A DNA stretch of 32,280 nucleotides from JACPPO01 sp965262505 (GCA_965262505.1 CBDHFM010000006.1:1-32280), one strand, 5' to 3'. Positions 14,685 to 22,548 are shown, numbered from the stretch's first letter. Notes: generated from the letters alone by a model not told the origin. Numbers and translations are program-made.

Positions 14685-14948
14685 GTGACGCGACAGTTTC
14701 ACAAGATGCCGCCGATCCAGTGTCCGGTCTGCGGGCGCGCGGTGCGCGTCCTCGTGTGCGAGGAAGCACGCGCGCCGACGGCGGCCAATGTGGTGTTCTG
14801 CTATCACTGCATGTCGGTGTTGGTGCTGCAAGCGGATCTCACGCCACGGTTGCTGACGCCGGTTGAGGTCGAGCTGGCGCTACGCGCACATCCGGTGTTG
14901 CTGACTATGACGGCGGCGTCGGCAAAATATAATTGGGCGCGGGGGTGA
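14685..14948 (+). CDS. Small zinc-ribbon protein
   Basis: An 87-residue protein starting at a GTG with a strong GAAGGGAGGGG upstream. Two CxxC knuckles (CPVCG near residue 13 and CYHC near residue 43) predict one zinc ribbon. The rest is hydrophobic-charged and helical. I do not recognise the family. It overlaps the start of the HNH-type lipoprotein gene, so they may be co-expressed. Confidence 0.65.
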   Translation: MTRQFHKMPPIQCPVCGRAVRVLVCEEARAPTAANVVFCYHCMSVLVLQADLTPRLLTPVEVELALRAHPVLLTMTAASAKYNWARG

Positions 14949-15550
14949 AGGGTGGGTGGGCCCTGGTGGTAGGTACAGGCGGGTCTTGTACGAGGACGAC
15001 GCTCGTCGGCGTCACGGCCCTACTCCTCGGCGGGTGCGCCACCACCCTGACGGTGTCGACGGCACAGACGCCAGAGCCCTCCGTTGAGCGGTGGCGTGGA
15101 GTGACGGTCGCCGCGGAGCATCGGTGCGCTCCGTATCGTAGTGATGAGTACGCGTATCCGCAGGCCATCGAAGACGACATCATCCAGCGGCTCGGCGGCC
15201 TCTTCAGTCCCTATACGAACGAGGCGTTTGATTCGAAGGGGGACACCGATATCGAACACGTCGTGGCGCGGTCCGAGGCGCATGACAGCGGGCTGTGCCG
15301 CGCCGATGCCGCGACCAAACAGAGGTTCTCACGCGACCTGCTGAATCTCACGCTGGCAAGTCCACGCGTGAACCGCAACCAAAAGGGCGCGAAGGATGCG
15401 GCCGAGTGGCAGCCTAACGCGAATCAGTGCTGGTTCGCGCAGACCGTCGTGGCCGTGCGCTGGGCCTACCAACTGACGATCGACCGGCGTGAGGCCGACG
15501 CGCTCGATGGCATACTTGCCGGGTGTTCGTCGACGGAGAACTTCAGGTGA
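14945..15550 (+). CDS. Secreted HNH-type nuclease (DUF1524-like), probable lipoprotein
   Basis: A protein of about 200 residues. The N-terminus has a hydrophobic stretch ending in a lipobox (VTALLLGGC), so it is probably lipid-anchored outside the inner membrane. The body matches small secreted HNH/DUF1524 nucleases: DTDIEHVVARSEAHDSGLC, then FSRDLLNLTLASPRVNRNQK and NQCWFA, with the putative catalytic His in IEHVVA and the conserved Asn/Lys residues of the later helix. Start uncertain: GTG 14945, TTG 14933 or GTG 14963. A truncated duplicate of its signal region is at 22437-22548. It heads a run of secreted-protein genes. Confidence 0.75.
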   Translation: MKGGWALVVGTGGSCTRTTLVGVTALLLGGCATTLTVSTAQTPEPSVERWRGVTVAAEHRCAPYRSDEYAYPQAIEDDIIQRLGGLFSPYTNEAFDSKGDTDIEHVVARSEAHDSGLCRADAATKQRFSRDLLNLTLASPRVNRNQKGAKDAAEWQPNANQCWFAQTVVAVRWAYQLTIDRREADALDGILAGCSSTENFR

Positions 15551-15568
15551 AAGCGAGGGAAGACAGCT

Positions 15569-15913
15569 ATGGACAGTTCTGTTTGTTGGATCGGAATCGC
15601 GGTGCTTGTTGGCGTGGGGCTCATCGTGCCCCTACAGGCCGAGGAAGGGTCGCTGGATGTTGCGACGGTGCATCGCGCGAGCAACGCCTGTGCTGTGCTC
15701 AGCGCCTTTGAATCTGCTGCGGCCCAGCCGCAGACGCCAGAGGAACCGACGGCAGAGGAATGGCTGGATCGGTGCGACGCCAACGACAACGGACGCGTGA
15801 CCTGTGCTGAGGCACGGGCCGAGGCGTGCGGCGCGCCGATCCCCGTCACCAAGGATCACCCGCTCTACCAGTTCATGCGGGACGGCGACGGGGATGGTCA
15901 GGTCTGCGAGTGA
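15569..15913 (+). CDS. Secreted Excalibur-type calcium-binding protein
   Basis: A 114-residue protein with a signal peptide (IGIAVLVGVGLIVPLQAEE). Near the C-terminus are CDANDNGRVTCAEARAEACG and, after HPLYQFM, RDGDGDGQVCE. The DGDGDGxxCE ending is the mark of Excalibur extracellular calcium-binding domains, often fused or adjacent to secreted nucleases, as here. Its stop overlaps the start of the Sel1-repeat gene (GTGA), indicating co-translation. An N-terminal duplicate lies at 18413-18590. Confidence 0.8.
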   Translation: MDSSVCWIGIAVLVGVGLIVPLQAEEGSLDVATVHRASNACAVLSAFESAAAQPQTPEEPTAEEWLDRCDANDNGRVTCAEARAEACGAPIPVTKDHPLYQFMRDGDGDGQVCE

Positions 15914-16329
15914 GTCACCACGTACTCACCACCGTCGCGGTTGCCGTCCTCAGTTTCTCGGTGCTTGGTCCACCGGTCCAGGCGCAGGACAACCCGTCAG
16001 CACAAGAACTCGCCGACCTGCACGATCGCGCCTTCGCCGGCGAGGCCCAAGCGCAGTACGCCATCGGGCTGTGAGGTATGCCCTCGGTCTTGGCGTGCCG
16101 CAGGATGACGCCGAAGCCGTCACTTGGTACCGCAAAGCCGCCGAGCAGGGCCACGCTTGGGCGCAGAAAAGCCTCTGGGAAATGTACGCCTTTGGTCGTG
16201 GCGTCCCACAAGACGACGTCGAAGCTCACACATGGTTGAACCTCGCCGCCTCTCGGTCAACCGGCGTGCGGCGCGAGATAGCCGTGAGAGCACGCGATGA
16301 CGTTGAGCTGGCGCGGGCGGGCGTTCGGG
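15910..16329 (+). pseudogene. Sel1-repeat secreted protein, frameshifted
   Basis: A GTG overlapping the previous stop opens a signal peptide (VSHHVLTTVAVAVLSFSVLG then PPVQAQ) and the start of a Sel1 repeat (AQAQYAIGL), which ends at a TGA at 16072-16074. The repeat resumes at once in another frame with RYALGLGVPQDDAEAVTWYR and runs through two Sel1 units to the closing segment VEAHTWLNLAASRS. A 2-base insertion (or 1-base loss) in GGGCTGTGAGG explains the break. The intact homologue is at 17085-18392. Confidence 0.8.
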
Positions 16330-16665
16330 TACGTGTCGGCGCCGACGTACGCGGTACGCGAAACGAGCACGCCGCCTCAGGTGACGCGCGCGATCTGGTG
16401 CGAGGGGTGTCATTGGATCGCCGTGAGACGGTGCGGGCCTTGTCACCGGCTCGAAACCTGCGCCCGCTGCGGGGATGCTCGCCGTCTACACGTGCGGCAG
16501 TTTCACTCACGTGCGATGGCGAAGGCGTTTACGCGCGCCGTTCGCATCTGTGGCGCAGACGCGCTCCGTAACCGACGATTTTCGCGGCCGGGGCAGATTC
16601 GCGCGTTCGTATGGGCCTTTCGCAAAGAGCAGTTGCAGGTGGTGTGTCGAGGCGCGCCAGTCTGA
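16297..16665 (+). CDS. Cysteine-rich zinc-ribbon-like protein
   Basis: A 122-residue frame with three closely spaced CxxC pairs (WCEGCHWIAVRRCGPCHRLE then TCARCG), which suggests a zinc-binding module, followed by a basic C-terminal half. Its start overlaps the decayed Sel1 gene. The family is not recognised; the cysteine spacing, not homology, is the reason to think it is real. Confidence 0.45.
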   Translation: MTLSWRGRAFGYVSAPTYAVRETSTPPQVTRAIWCEGCHWIAVRRCGPCHRLETCARCGDARRLHVRQFHSRAMAKAFTRAVRICGADALRNRRFSRPGQIRAFVWAFRKEQLQVVCRGAPV

Positions 16666-16719
16666 CATGATGGCTTTTAATCCTGGGACCGGTCCCGTAA
16701 CTTAGGGCCAGCACACACG

Positions 16720-17088
16720 ATGACAACGGACAGGGACACCACGGCAGAACCCGTCGCGCGTCGCGTGCTGCGCCAAGTGCGGAGCGGCCAACTTGACGAG
16801 GATCGGCTCCTGCCCGCGCGTGACAAACGCGAACGTGACGTACGAAAGGGTCTGGCGAGGTTAGCCGAGCGGAAGAGCTGGTACGTGTTCGTGGCCGGGC
16901 AAGCGCACGGGATAGCGACCGCGAAAGGGCCGGGCAAGCGCAACGCGGAGATTACGCTGGTACGCGAGATCACACGCTGGCGGGCGGAGGTGGAGCGATT
17001 CGCGCCTGGCGAGCTGGCCGGGTTCGATGCGCTGATTACGGACGCGCTCGAGCATCCAGCGGCGCTACCGCAGCAACAGGCATCATGA
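16720..17088 (+). CDS. Hypothetical basic protein upstream of the Sel1 gene
   Basis: A 122-residue charged protein (MTTDRDTTAEPVARRVLRQV at the start) with predicted helices and no membrane segment. It is unrecognised. Its stop overlaps the ATG of the Sel1-repeat gene (ATGA), which supports it as a translated gene in the same operon. Confidence 0.5.
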   Translation: MTTDRDTTAEPVARRVLRQVRSGQLDEDRLLPARDKRERDVRKGLARLAERKSWYVFVAGQAHGIATAKGPGKRNAEITLVREITRWRAEVERFAPGELAGFDALITDALEHPAALPQQQAS

Positions 17089-18392
17089 TCGTGGGTATGG
17101 GCACGCGACGAAGCGCAGCCGGAAGTCGAGCCGTGAACGAGGTTAGGCGACACGTTCTCGCGGCGGTGCTGGTCGCGGCGGCTGTCTTGGCCGTCCACGC
17201 GACAGCGCAAGAGCCGACAGAGCAGGCGCAAGACGCGACCGACGACGCGATCGACGCGATCTTTGAGCGTGGCCTGAAGAAGCAGGCGCAGGACGACGCC
17301 GACGCCCAGGTCCGCCTCGGGTTCATGTACGCCCTCGGTCGGGGCGTACCGCAGGATGACGCCGAAGCGGTCCGGTGGTACCGCCTGGCCGCCGAGCAGG
17401 GCCATTCCGGCGCGCAGGTCAACCTCGGGCTCATGTACGCCCTCGGTCGGGGCGTACCGCAGGATGACGCCGAAGCGGTCCGGTGGGTCCGCCTAGCCGC
17501 CGAGCAGGGCCACGTCGGGGCGCAGGTCCGCCTCGGGCTCAGGTACGCCCTCGGTCGGGGCGTGCCGCAGGATGACGCCGAAGCGGTCCGGTGGGTCCGC
17601 CGAGCCGCCGAGCAGGGCCACGTCGACGCGCAGGTCCTCCTCGGGCTCAGGTACGCCAGCGGCGAGGGCGTGCCGCAGGACGCCGCTGAGGCCGTCCGGT
17701 GGTACCGCCTGGCCGCCGAGCAGGGCCACGTCGGCGCCCAGTTCCGCCTCGGGCTCAGGTACGCCAGCGGCGAGGGCGTGCCGCAGGACGCCGCTGAGGC
17801 CGTCCGGTGGTACCGCCTGGCCGCCGAGCAGGGCCACGTCGGCGCCCAGTTCCGCCTCGGGCTCAGGTACGCCAGCGGCGAGGGCGTGCCGCAGGACGCC
17901 GCTGAGGCCGTCCGGTGGTACCGTCTGGCCGCCGAGCAGGGCATCGCCGTTGCGCAGGTCAACCTCGGGTTCATGTACGGCCGGGGCGAAGGCGTGCCGC
18001 AGGATGACGCCGAGGCCGTGCGATGGTACCGCCAAGCCGCCGAGCAGGGCCACGCCGGCGCACAGAACAACCTCGGTGTGATGTACGACCGGGGCGAAGG
18101 CGTGCCGCAGGATTACACCGAAGCCATCGTCTGGTACCGCCAAGCCGCTGAGCAGGGTAACGCCGACGCCCAGCACAACCTCGGGCTCATGTACGCCGAC
18201 GGCCGGGGCGTGCCGCAGGACAACGTCGAAGCTCACACGTGGTTGAACCTCGCCGCCTCCCGATCATCCGGCACGGATCGTGAGCGGGCTGTGACAGTAC
18301 GAGATGACCTCGCCACGCGGATGACGCCAGCGGACCTGAGCGAGGCGCAACGCCGGGCGCGGGAGTGGCACGCGGCGCACCAGATCCCTTGA
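17085..18392 (+). CDS. Secreted Sel1-repeat (SLR) protein
   Basis: A protein of up to 435 residues with a signal peptide (HVLAAVLVAAAVLAVHATAQ) and nine tandem Sel1-like repeats of 36 residues, each of the form YAxGxGVPQDDAEAVRWYRL followed by AAEQGHxxAQxxLGxx. Sel1 repeats form alpha-solenoid scaffolds for protein contacts. Repeats four and five are identical at DNA level over about 108 bases (17651-17866), showing recent expansion. The last unit ends in WLNLAASRSSG like the decayed relative at 15910. The start may be ATG 17085 (overlapping the previous stop) or GTG 17133, which has a GGAAG upstream; both keep the signal peptide. Confidence 0.9.
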   Translation: MIVGMGTRRSAAGSRAVNEVRRHVLAAVLVAAAVLAVHATAQEPTEQAQDATDDAIDAIFERGLKKQAQDDADAQVRLGFMYALGRGVPQDDAEAVRWYRLAAEQGHSGAQVNLGLMYALGRGVPQDDAEAVRWVRLAAEQGHVGAQVRLGLRYALGRGVPQDDAEAVRWVRRAAEQGHVDAQVLLGLRYASGEGVPQDAAEAVRWYRLAAEQGHVGAQFRLGLRYASGEGVPQDAAEAVRWYRLAAEQGHVGAQFRLGLRYASGEGVPQDAAEAVRWYRLAAEQGIAVAQVNLGFMYGRGEGVPQDDAEAVRWYRQAAEQGHAGAQNNLGVMYDRGEGVPQDYTEAIVWYRQAAEQGNADAQHNLGLMYADGRGVPQDNVEAHTWLNLAASRSSGTDRERAVTVRDDLATRMTPADLSEAQRRAREWHAAHQIP

Positions 18393-18412
18393 CCGCACAA
18401 AGAGAGACAGCT

Positions 18413-18590
18413 ACGGACAGCCGTATTTACTGGATCAGAGTCGCGGTGCTTGTTGGTGTGGGGTTCATCGTGCCCATACAGGCCGAGGAATGGTCGCTGA
18501 ATGTTGCGACGTTTCATCGCGCGAGCAACGCCTGTGCCGTGCCAAGCACCTTTGAATCTGCTCCGGCCACGCCTCGCGCTGTCGTTCCTA
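18413..18590 (+). pseudogene. Truncated duplicate of the Excalibur protein gene
   Basis: This copies the first third of 15569-15913: RVAVLVGVGFIVPIQAEEWS against IAVLVGVGLIVPLQAEEGS, with HRASNACAV shared. The start codon has become ACG and the calcium-binding end is missing. The copy ends where the Tn3-type terminal repeat begins, so transposon insertion or a later deletion cut it. Confidence 0.8.
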
Positions 18591-18627
18591 GGGTACCGAC
18601 ACGATTCGTGCAGAAATACACGCTAAG
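18591..18627 (+). mobile_element. Tn3-family terminal inverted repeat, copy 1
   Basis: A 37-bp sequence beginning GGGTACCGACACG and ending ATACACGCTAAG. Tn3/Tn21-group ends are about 38 bp, start with a G run and end in ACG(C/T)TAAG, as here. It overlaps the stop of the resolvase gene, a normal position in elements with tnpR at one end. A diverged copy lies at 21843-21879 in the same orientation. Confidence 0.75.
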
Positions 18628-19237
18628 GGCTCGGCTTGAGCCCTCGGGTTCTCATGAAGCTATAGAGAGTCGTCCGGGACACGCCGGTGATCTTGGCGAT
18701 GGCGGTCTTGGAGACGCCCAGCTCGAGGAAACGCCGGATGTCGTCCTCCTTGCCGTCGAGGCGTGAGACGCCGAGCGCGCCCTTCGGGCGCCCGAGCTTT
18801 TTGCCCGAGGCCCTGGCCCGGGCGAGGCCCTCGCGGGTGCGCTCGGAGATCAGGTGGCGCTCGACCTCGGCGAACAGCGCGAAGAGCGTGGTCATGACCT
18901 TGGTCTGGATGTCGCGCGTGCCCTCGACGCGAATGTTCTCCTTGAGCGCCACGAAGGCGACGTCGGCCGTGGCGAGGGCGTCGAGGATGGCGACGATCTG
19001 CCCCAGCGACCGACCGAGCCGGGAGAGTTCGCTGACGACCAGGCGGTCTCCGCTCCGGAGGACGCGCATCAGCTCGTCGAGCCGCCGGCGCTTTTCGGAA
19101 GCCTGTCCGGAGGCGGTCGCCTCGATGAACTCGTCGATGCGGACGTTGTGGTGGCGTGCGTACTCGAGGATGGCGAGCCGCTGGCTGCGCACGTCCTGCT
19201 GTGCGGTCGAGACCCGCAGATAGGCGACGGTTTTCAC
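18623..19237 (-). CDS. tnpR: Serine resolvase of a Tn3-family element
   Basis: An intact 204-residue resolvase/invertase. The catalytic serine is S10 in VAYLRVSTAQQD; other conserved parts are DRLVVSELSRLGRSLGQI, the E-helix region with FAEVERHLISERTREGLARA, and a C-terminal HTH (GVSKTAIAKITGVSRTTLYS). It would resolve transposition cointegrates at a res site, probably in the upstream region 19240-19345 next to the tnpA remnant. It is the only complete site-specific recombinase in the window and the only candidate to act on the 113-bp repeats, though their sequences do not obviously match its own res region. Confidence 0.95.
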   Translation of the reverse strand: MKTVAYLRVSTAQQDVRSQRLAILEYARHHNVRIDEFIEATASGQASEKRRRLDELMRVLRSGDRLVVSELSRLGRSLGQIVAILDALATADVAFVALKENIRVEGTRDIQTKVMTTLFALFAEVERHLISERTREGLARARASGKKLGRPKGALGVSRLDGKEDDIRRFLELGVSKTAIAKITGVSRTTLYSFMRTRGLKPSP

Positions 19238-19239
19238 GG

Positions 19240-19345
19240 CCTGTCCATGGAATGCGGCTTCTGGTATTTTAGCGGACAGATACGGACCATGGAACGCGTC
19301 CTGTTCTCTGCGACTAAACTGTTCGGCCAGAACGGGCGTTTGTTC
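19240..19345. promoter_or_regulatory. Candidate res site of the Tn3-family element
   Basis: In Tn3-type elements with divergent tnpR and tnpA, res lies between them. This stretch contains, on the minus strand, TGTCCGCTAAAATA and related half-sites of the TGTCNNNTA type bound by serine resolvases. Exact subsites I to III cannot be assigned by eye. Confidence 0.45.
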
Positions 19346-19453
19346 CTGACAGAATCGTGCCGCCCGCCGACCCCGACGTCTCCCGCCCCCGTCTGATTCG
19401 CGATGCCAGCTTTCTCGAGCCCGACCGCCACGAGATCGACCCCGCGGCTCGAG

Positions 19454-19556
19454 CCCGACCTACTGCGTCATGTCAGCCCGATCGAGTGGAAGAACATCAA
19501 TCCTCTACGGTGAGATCAAGATCGACCCCGCCAAGCTCAAGGGGGATGTCCCACTG
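19454..19556 (+). pseudogene. tnpA: Tn3-family TnpA C-terminal fragment
   Basis: The frame reads LLRHVSPIEWKNIN and, after a 1-base insertion, LYGEIKIDPAKLKGDVP. The HxSPxxWxxINLxG pattern is the C-terminal signature of Tn3-family transposases. The rest of the roughly 1000-codon gene is absent or unrecognisable, so the element can no longer move by itself. Confidence 0.7.
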
Positions 19557-19575
19557 ATTGTTGAAATTTGAGAGC

Positions 19576-19648
19576 GGCGGCTCCTCACTGCTCGTGGTAC
19601 ACGAGTGGTGACTAGCCGCGGGCGCAAGCCCGCCAACAAGGAGCCGCC
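19576..19648 (+). other. Nested inverted repeats able to fold as a three-way junction
   Basis: An outer stem GGCGGCTCC (19576-19584)/GGAGCCGCC (19640-19648) encloses two perfect hairpins: CTCGTG-GTA-CACGAG (19591-19605) and GCGGGC-GCAA-GCCCGC (19618-19633, GNRA-type loop). The right outer arm contains GGAG just before an ATG that opens only a 14-codon frame. It may be a regulatory leader left from a lost mobile element. No known RNA family is recognised. Confidence 0.5.
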
Positions 19649-19940
19649 ATGAAGAAGAAGCCTCACATAGCCCGTACTGCTCGCGCTGATTGATAAACGG
19701 CCGTCGATTGTCCAGGAAGAGTTGGGCCGCTGACTCTGAAACTGACTACATTGGTGCGATGTGTGCGCGGTGTCGACGAGAATGAGGACAGGGAAGGTCA
19801 CGTGGCGCCCAGCGGTTCACTCTCCAGTGTAAGGTCATGAGGACGAAGCGGTACGTCACGCCGCTCGACGACCATTGGGAGAGGTCGCAGGATCGCGGTC
19901 GAGCGGGCCGAGCGAGATCCAAGGTCCAGCCCGGTCGCCA
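19649..19940. other. Degenerate spacer without a supported gene
   Basis: Starts with MKKKPHIARTARAD and a stop; a second frame reads LLALIDKRPSIVQEELGR. Both look like pieces of a lost transposon gene. Nothing else is recognisable before the AbiJ-like gene. Confidence 0.35.
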
Positions 19941-20879
19941 ATGTATGCCATGCCCACCTGGGACATCTACTCCAAGCGCGGGACGCAGTTGCCGGACGTT
20001 AATCAATTCGAGACGCTGCCGGGACCACTCCGAGTACAGATCCAGCGCATCATCCGCGAGATGTTCACGCTGTGGGACAGCAACACCTGCGCGCCTGGGC
20101 TGTATTCGATTCTTCATGAAGCCTTGGCTCAGGAGTACGGCCTAGCCGTGCTCGCCGACGGAAAGGACGCCAAGAGCCGGGTTCAGGCATTCCTTGCGAA
20201 GACCGACGATATCGAGCACGTGCTGGACGCAATCGAGGTTGCGCTCCGGCTGGCAGACCAGCATCAGCAGGGTGAGGGTCGCCTAGAACCGTCCGAGGCC
20301 ATCAAGGAGCTGAACCACCGACTCCGAGAGCACGGGGTCGGCTACCAAATAGAGGGCTCCACAGTGATCAGGGTCGACTCGACCTACATCCACAAGGAAG
20401 TCGTGAGGCCTGCGCTGACCGTGCTGCGAGCGCCGAACTTCGAGAACGCGGAGGCGGAGTTCCGAAATGCTCACCAGCACTACCGCTACCGTCGATACGA
20501 GGAGGCAAATGCCGGGTGCCTCATGGCGCTGGAGAGCACGCTGAAGGTGATCTGCCAGCGATGCGGATGGCAGTTCGACGCCGACAAGGATACGGCAAGC
20601 CGGCTAACCGATATTGTCTTCAAGGAGGGTCTGATCCCGGACTACCTGCGGAGCCAGTTCGGTGCGTTGCGCTCCGTCCTGGAGAGCGGGGTCCCGACGA
20701 TCCGGAACCGGGCGGGCGGCCATGGCGCCGGCGTGAAGCGCCGAGAAGTTCCCGAGTACTTAGCTTCCTACACGCTCCACCTGACCGCAGCAGCGATCCT
20801 CTTCCTGGCTGAGGCGGAAGCGTTGCTTCTGACGGCAGCTTCGGCCACACGCACAAGAACCACCAGTCGATCGTCGTGA
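19941..20879 (+). CDS. AbiJ-like / STM4504-type protein with HEPN motif
   Basis: A protein of about 312 residues. The N-terminal segment (WDIYSKRGTQLPDVNQFETL, then PGPLRVQIQRII) resembles the AbiJ N-terminal domain found in STM4504/CBY_0614-type proteins. The C-terminal half resembles the HEPN-like domains in this group, with RNRAGGH at about residues 255-261 matching the Rx4-6H ribonuclease motif. Such proteins are suspected abortive-infection RNases. Start at ATG 19941 or 19950; no strong ribosome-binding site. It stands alone between transposon debris and the J-domain gene, with no visible antitoxin partner. Confidence 0.7.
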   Translation: MYAMPTWDIYSKRGTQLPDVNQFETLPGPLRVQIQRIIREMFTLWDSNTCAPGLYSILHEALAQEYGLAVLADGKDAKSRVQAFLAKTDDIEHVLDAIEVALRLADQHQQGEGRLEPSEAIKELNHRLREHGVGYQIEGSTVIRVDSTYIHKEVVRPALTVLRAPNFENAEAEFRNAHQHYRYRRYEEANAGCLMALESTLKVICQRCGWQFDADKDTASRLTDIVFKEGLIPDYLRSQFGALRSVLESGVPTIRNRAGGHGAGVKRREVPEYLASYTLHLTAAAILFLAEAEALLLTAASATRTRTTSRSS

Positions 20880-21060
20880 GGATGCGGCAGAGGGCCAGGG
20901 CGGTAGGCGGGATGACCGCGGCGGACCTGGGCGATACCGTGCGGGCGCGCCTCGGCGCAGGGAATGCGGGCCCGTTGCCGTTGTCGTCTCACGGCAGCTA
21001 GTTGGGTGGCCGGCGTGTGTCAGGCCGGGCCTGGCGAAGGAAGCCGTCCACGAAACCGTG

Positions 21061-21828
21061 TCAACTCCACCCTGACGAGACGCGCCCGCATTCCGGGCAC
21101 ACCCTCGGTCTCTCCGTCACCCACAGCGCCACTCCGAACCCCAGCCCGACCGTTACAAGAACGCCCGCACCCATGATGGCCTCCGTTACCGGCAGCCCAA
21201 AGAAATTCAACAACCACGGCAACACCGACACACCGAAAGTCAGAAAAAAGCCAAAGATGAACGTTCCTGCCACCACGAGCAGTGCCCATTTCACCCACGC
21301 CCCAGTCAGACGGACGACTCGAGGCAGCCTTGTCCACCAGCGAACCACACTTCCGCAGTGGCAGGTTGGCTCGGGTACGCTGTCCTCACGAGCGGTGTGC
21401 TTCGCATGCGCACGTTGCCAACGGTCACCCGCAACCGGGGCCTGTTGCCGCTCACGCCGCTTGTACTCCTCTCGTTCAGTCCGCTCCGCCCGCTGCTGCC
21501 GCTGGCGGCCACGTTCGGCTCGTTCCCGTTGGTCACGTTCTGCTCGATCACCAGCTGGCGGTGGCCGTTGCTCGCCCAGCGGCCGGGCATGGTCCTCCTC
21601 TGCGCGTGGCGGTCGTTCTTGTCCAGCCGACCGGACATCATTGGCATCACGGAGGGCCTCATACGCCCTCTGAACCTCCTTGAAGATCCATTCTGAGGCT
21701 TTGTCTCCTGGGTTCTTGTCTGGGTGATGTTTCTTGGCCAAACGCAGGTACGCCGCCCTGACGTCGGCGTCCGTCGCACCACGGTGCAAGCCCAGCACCT
21801 CGTACGGATCGGTGATCTTCCGTGGCAT
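21061..21828 (-). CDS. Membrane-anchored J-domain protein
   Basis: A 255-residue protein. Residues 6-70 are a J domain with the diagnostic HPD at 35-37 (KKHHPDKNPGD), which would stimulate Hsp70 (DnaK). A long highly charged Arg/Glu-rich linker follows, then a CHCG motif, two hydrophobic segments (WALLVVAGTFIFGFFLTFGV and a second around EAIMGAGVLVTVGLGFGVAL) and a terminal CPECG. It is a type C J protein with membrane anchors; the Cys motifs may bind metal. Client and role are unknown. The gene starts beside a Tn3-type terminal repeat, so it may be transposon cargo. Confidence 0.8.
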   Translation of the reverse strand: MPRKITDPYEVLGLHRGATDADVRAAYLRLAKKHHPDKNPGDKASEWIFKEVQRAYEALRDANDVRSAGQERPPRAEEDHARPLGEQRPPPAGDRAERDQRERAERGRQRQQRAERTEREEYKRRERQQAPVAGDRWQRAHAKHTAREDSVPEPTCHCGSVVRWWTRLPRVVRLTGAWVKWALLVVAGTFIFGFFLTFGVSVLPWLLNFFGLPVTEAIMGAGVLVTVGLGFGVALWVTERPRVCPECGRVSSGWS

Positions 21829-21842
21829 CCAGAGCTACCATA

Positions 21843-21900
21843 GGATACCGACCAGATTCGTGTTGAGAGACACGCTAATGGCTCGGCTTGAGCCCTCTGG
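21843..21900 (+). mobile_element. Second Tn3-type terminal repeat with resolvase 3' remnant
   Basis: Positions 21843-21879 are a diverged copy of the 37-bp end at 18591-18627 (GGATACCGACCAG to GACACGCTAAT). The next 18 bases (GGCTCGGCTTGAGCCCTC) are identical to the end of tnpR and, read on the minus strand, still encode TRGLKPSH and a stop. Only the outer tip of a second, related Tn3 element is left. Confidence 0.75.
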
Positions 21901-21992
21901 TGCCCGGTTCAGACAACTTCGATGAGCGGATCGCCGCGTTCTAGCGCGGCCACGATGGCGGACGATGAGGACGTGAACCGCCCGGATTTATT

Positions 21993-22292
21993 GTGAAACT
22001 TCCGACGCTCAGCTATGCCTATTTCGTGGCTGTGATTCTAGTTGCTCTCAGCGCTGGATGTTCCTTTGAGCGTGACTCGGATGACATCGAGACCTACTTC
22101 AGCCGGGGGCCTATGGTCGGGAACTCTTCGGATGCCGGACTCTACAAGCACAGCCAATCGCGAGGGGAATGGGACTACGTGGCCACGTTTCATGGGATGG
22201 CCGATGACCTTGACCTTTGTGAAGACGTTGTGACGTCTCTCAGCGCGATGTTTCCGAACGAGCGCTACACTTGTCGACTTCTCATCGAGTAG
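21993..22292 (+). CDS. Small putative lipoprotein
   Basis: A 99-residue protein starting at a GTG. The N-terminal signal ends in a lipobox (VILVALSAGCS), so it is probably lipid-anchored. The remainder is acidic with two further cysteines near the end (LDLCEDV, RYTCRLL) that could form a disulfide. The family is not recognised. It lies alone between transposon remains. Confidence 0.65.
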   Translation: MKLPTLSYAYFVAVILVALSAGCSFERDSDDIETYFSRGPMVGNSSDAGLYKHSQSRGEWDYVATFHGMADDLDLCEDVVTSLSAMFPNERYTCRLLIE

Positions 22293-22436
22293 GACCATGC
22301 GCTGCGATGTTCGCCATCCTCCGGTCGCTCGATCGGTCAGCGAAAGATCCTTGAAATGTGTTTCCCAGAGAGAATCTTTCGCATGTGTTCACCAGAAGGA
22401 TTGCCTCATTCGCCGTCGCTGCGCTGGCGCTTGGTG

Positions 22437-22548
22437 ATGAGGCTCTGGTCGATAGGTACAGGCGGGTCTTGTACGAGGACGACGCTCGTCGGCGTCGCGG
22501 CCCTGTTCCTCGGCGGGTGCGCCACCCCCCTGACGGTGTCGAGAGGAT
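22437..22548 (+). pseudogene. Truncated duplicate of the HNH-type lipoprotein gene
   Basis: The start of the 14945-15550 gene recurs: GTGGSCTRTTLVGVAALFLG then GCATPLTVS, in frame from an ATG at 22437. The copy stops nine bases before the left end of the IS256-family element. The intact ATG here hints at where the original gene began. Confidence 0.85.

Noticed and set aside
16677..18236. Long minus-strand open frames (242, 344 and 247 codons) across the Sel1 gene
   Set aside because: They mirror the 108-base repeats on the opposite strand, give low-complexity repeats and lack ribosome-binding sites; the plus strand encodes a clear Sel1 protein.
17315..18260. CRISPR-like array
   Set aside because: The 108-base periodicity is coding Sel1 repeats without spacers; no cas genes are present.
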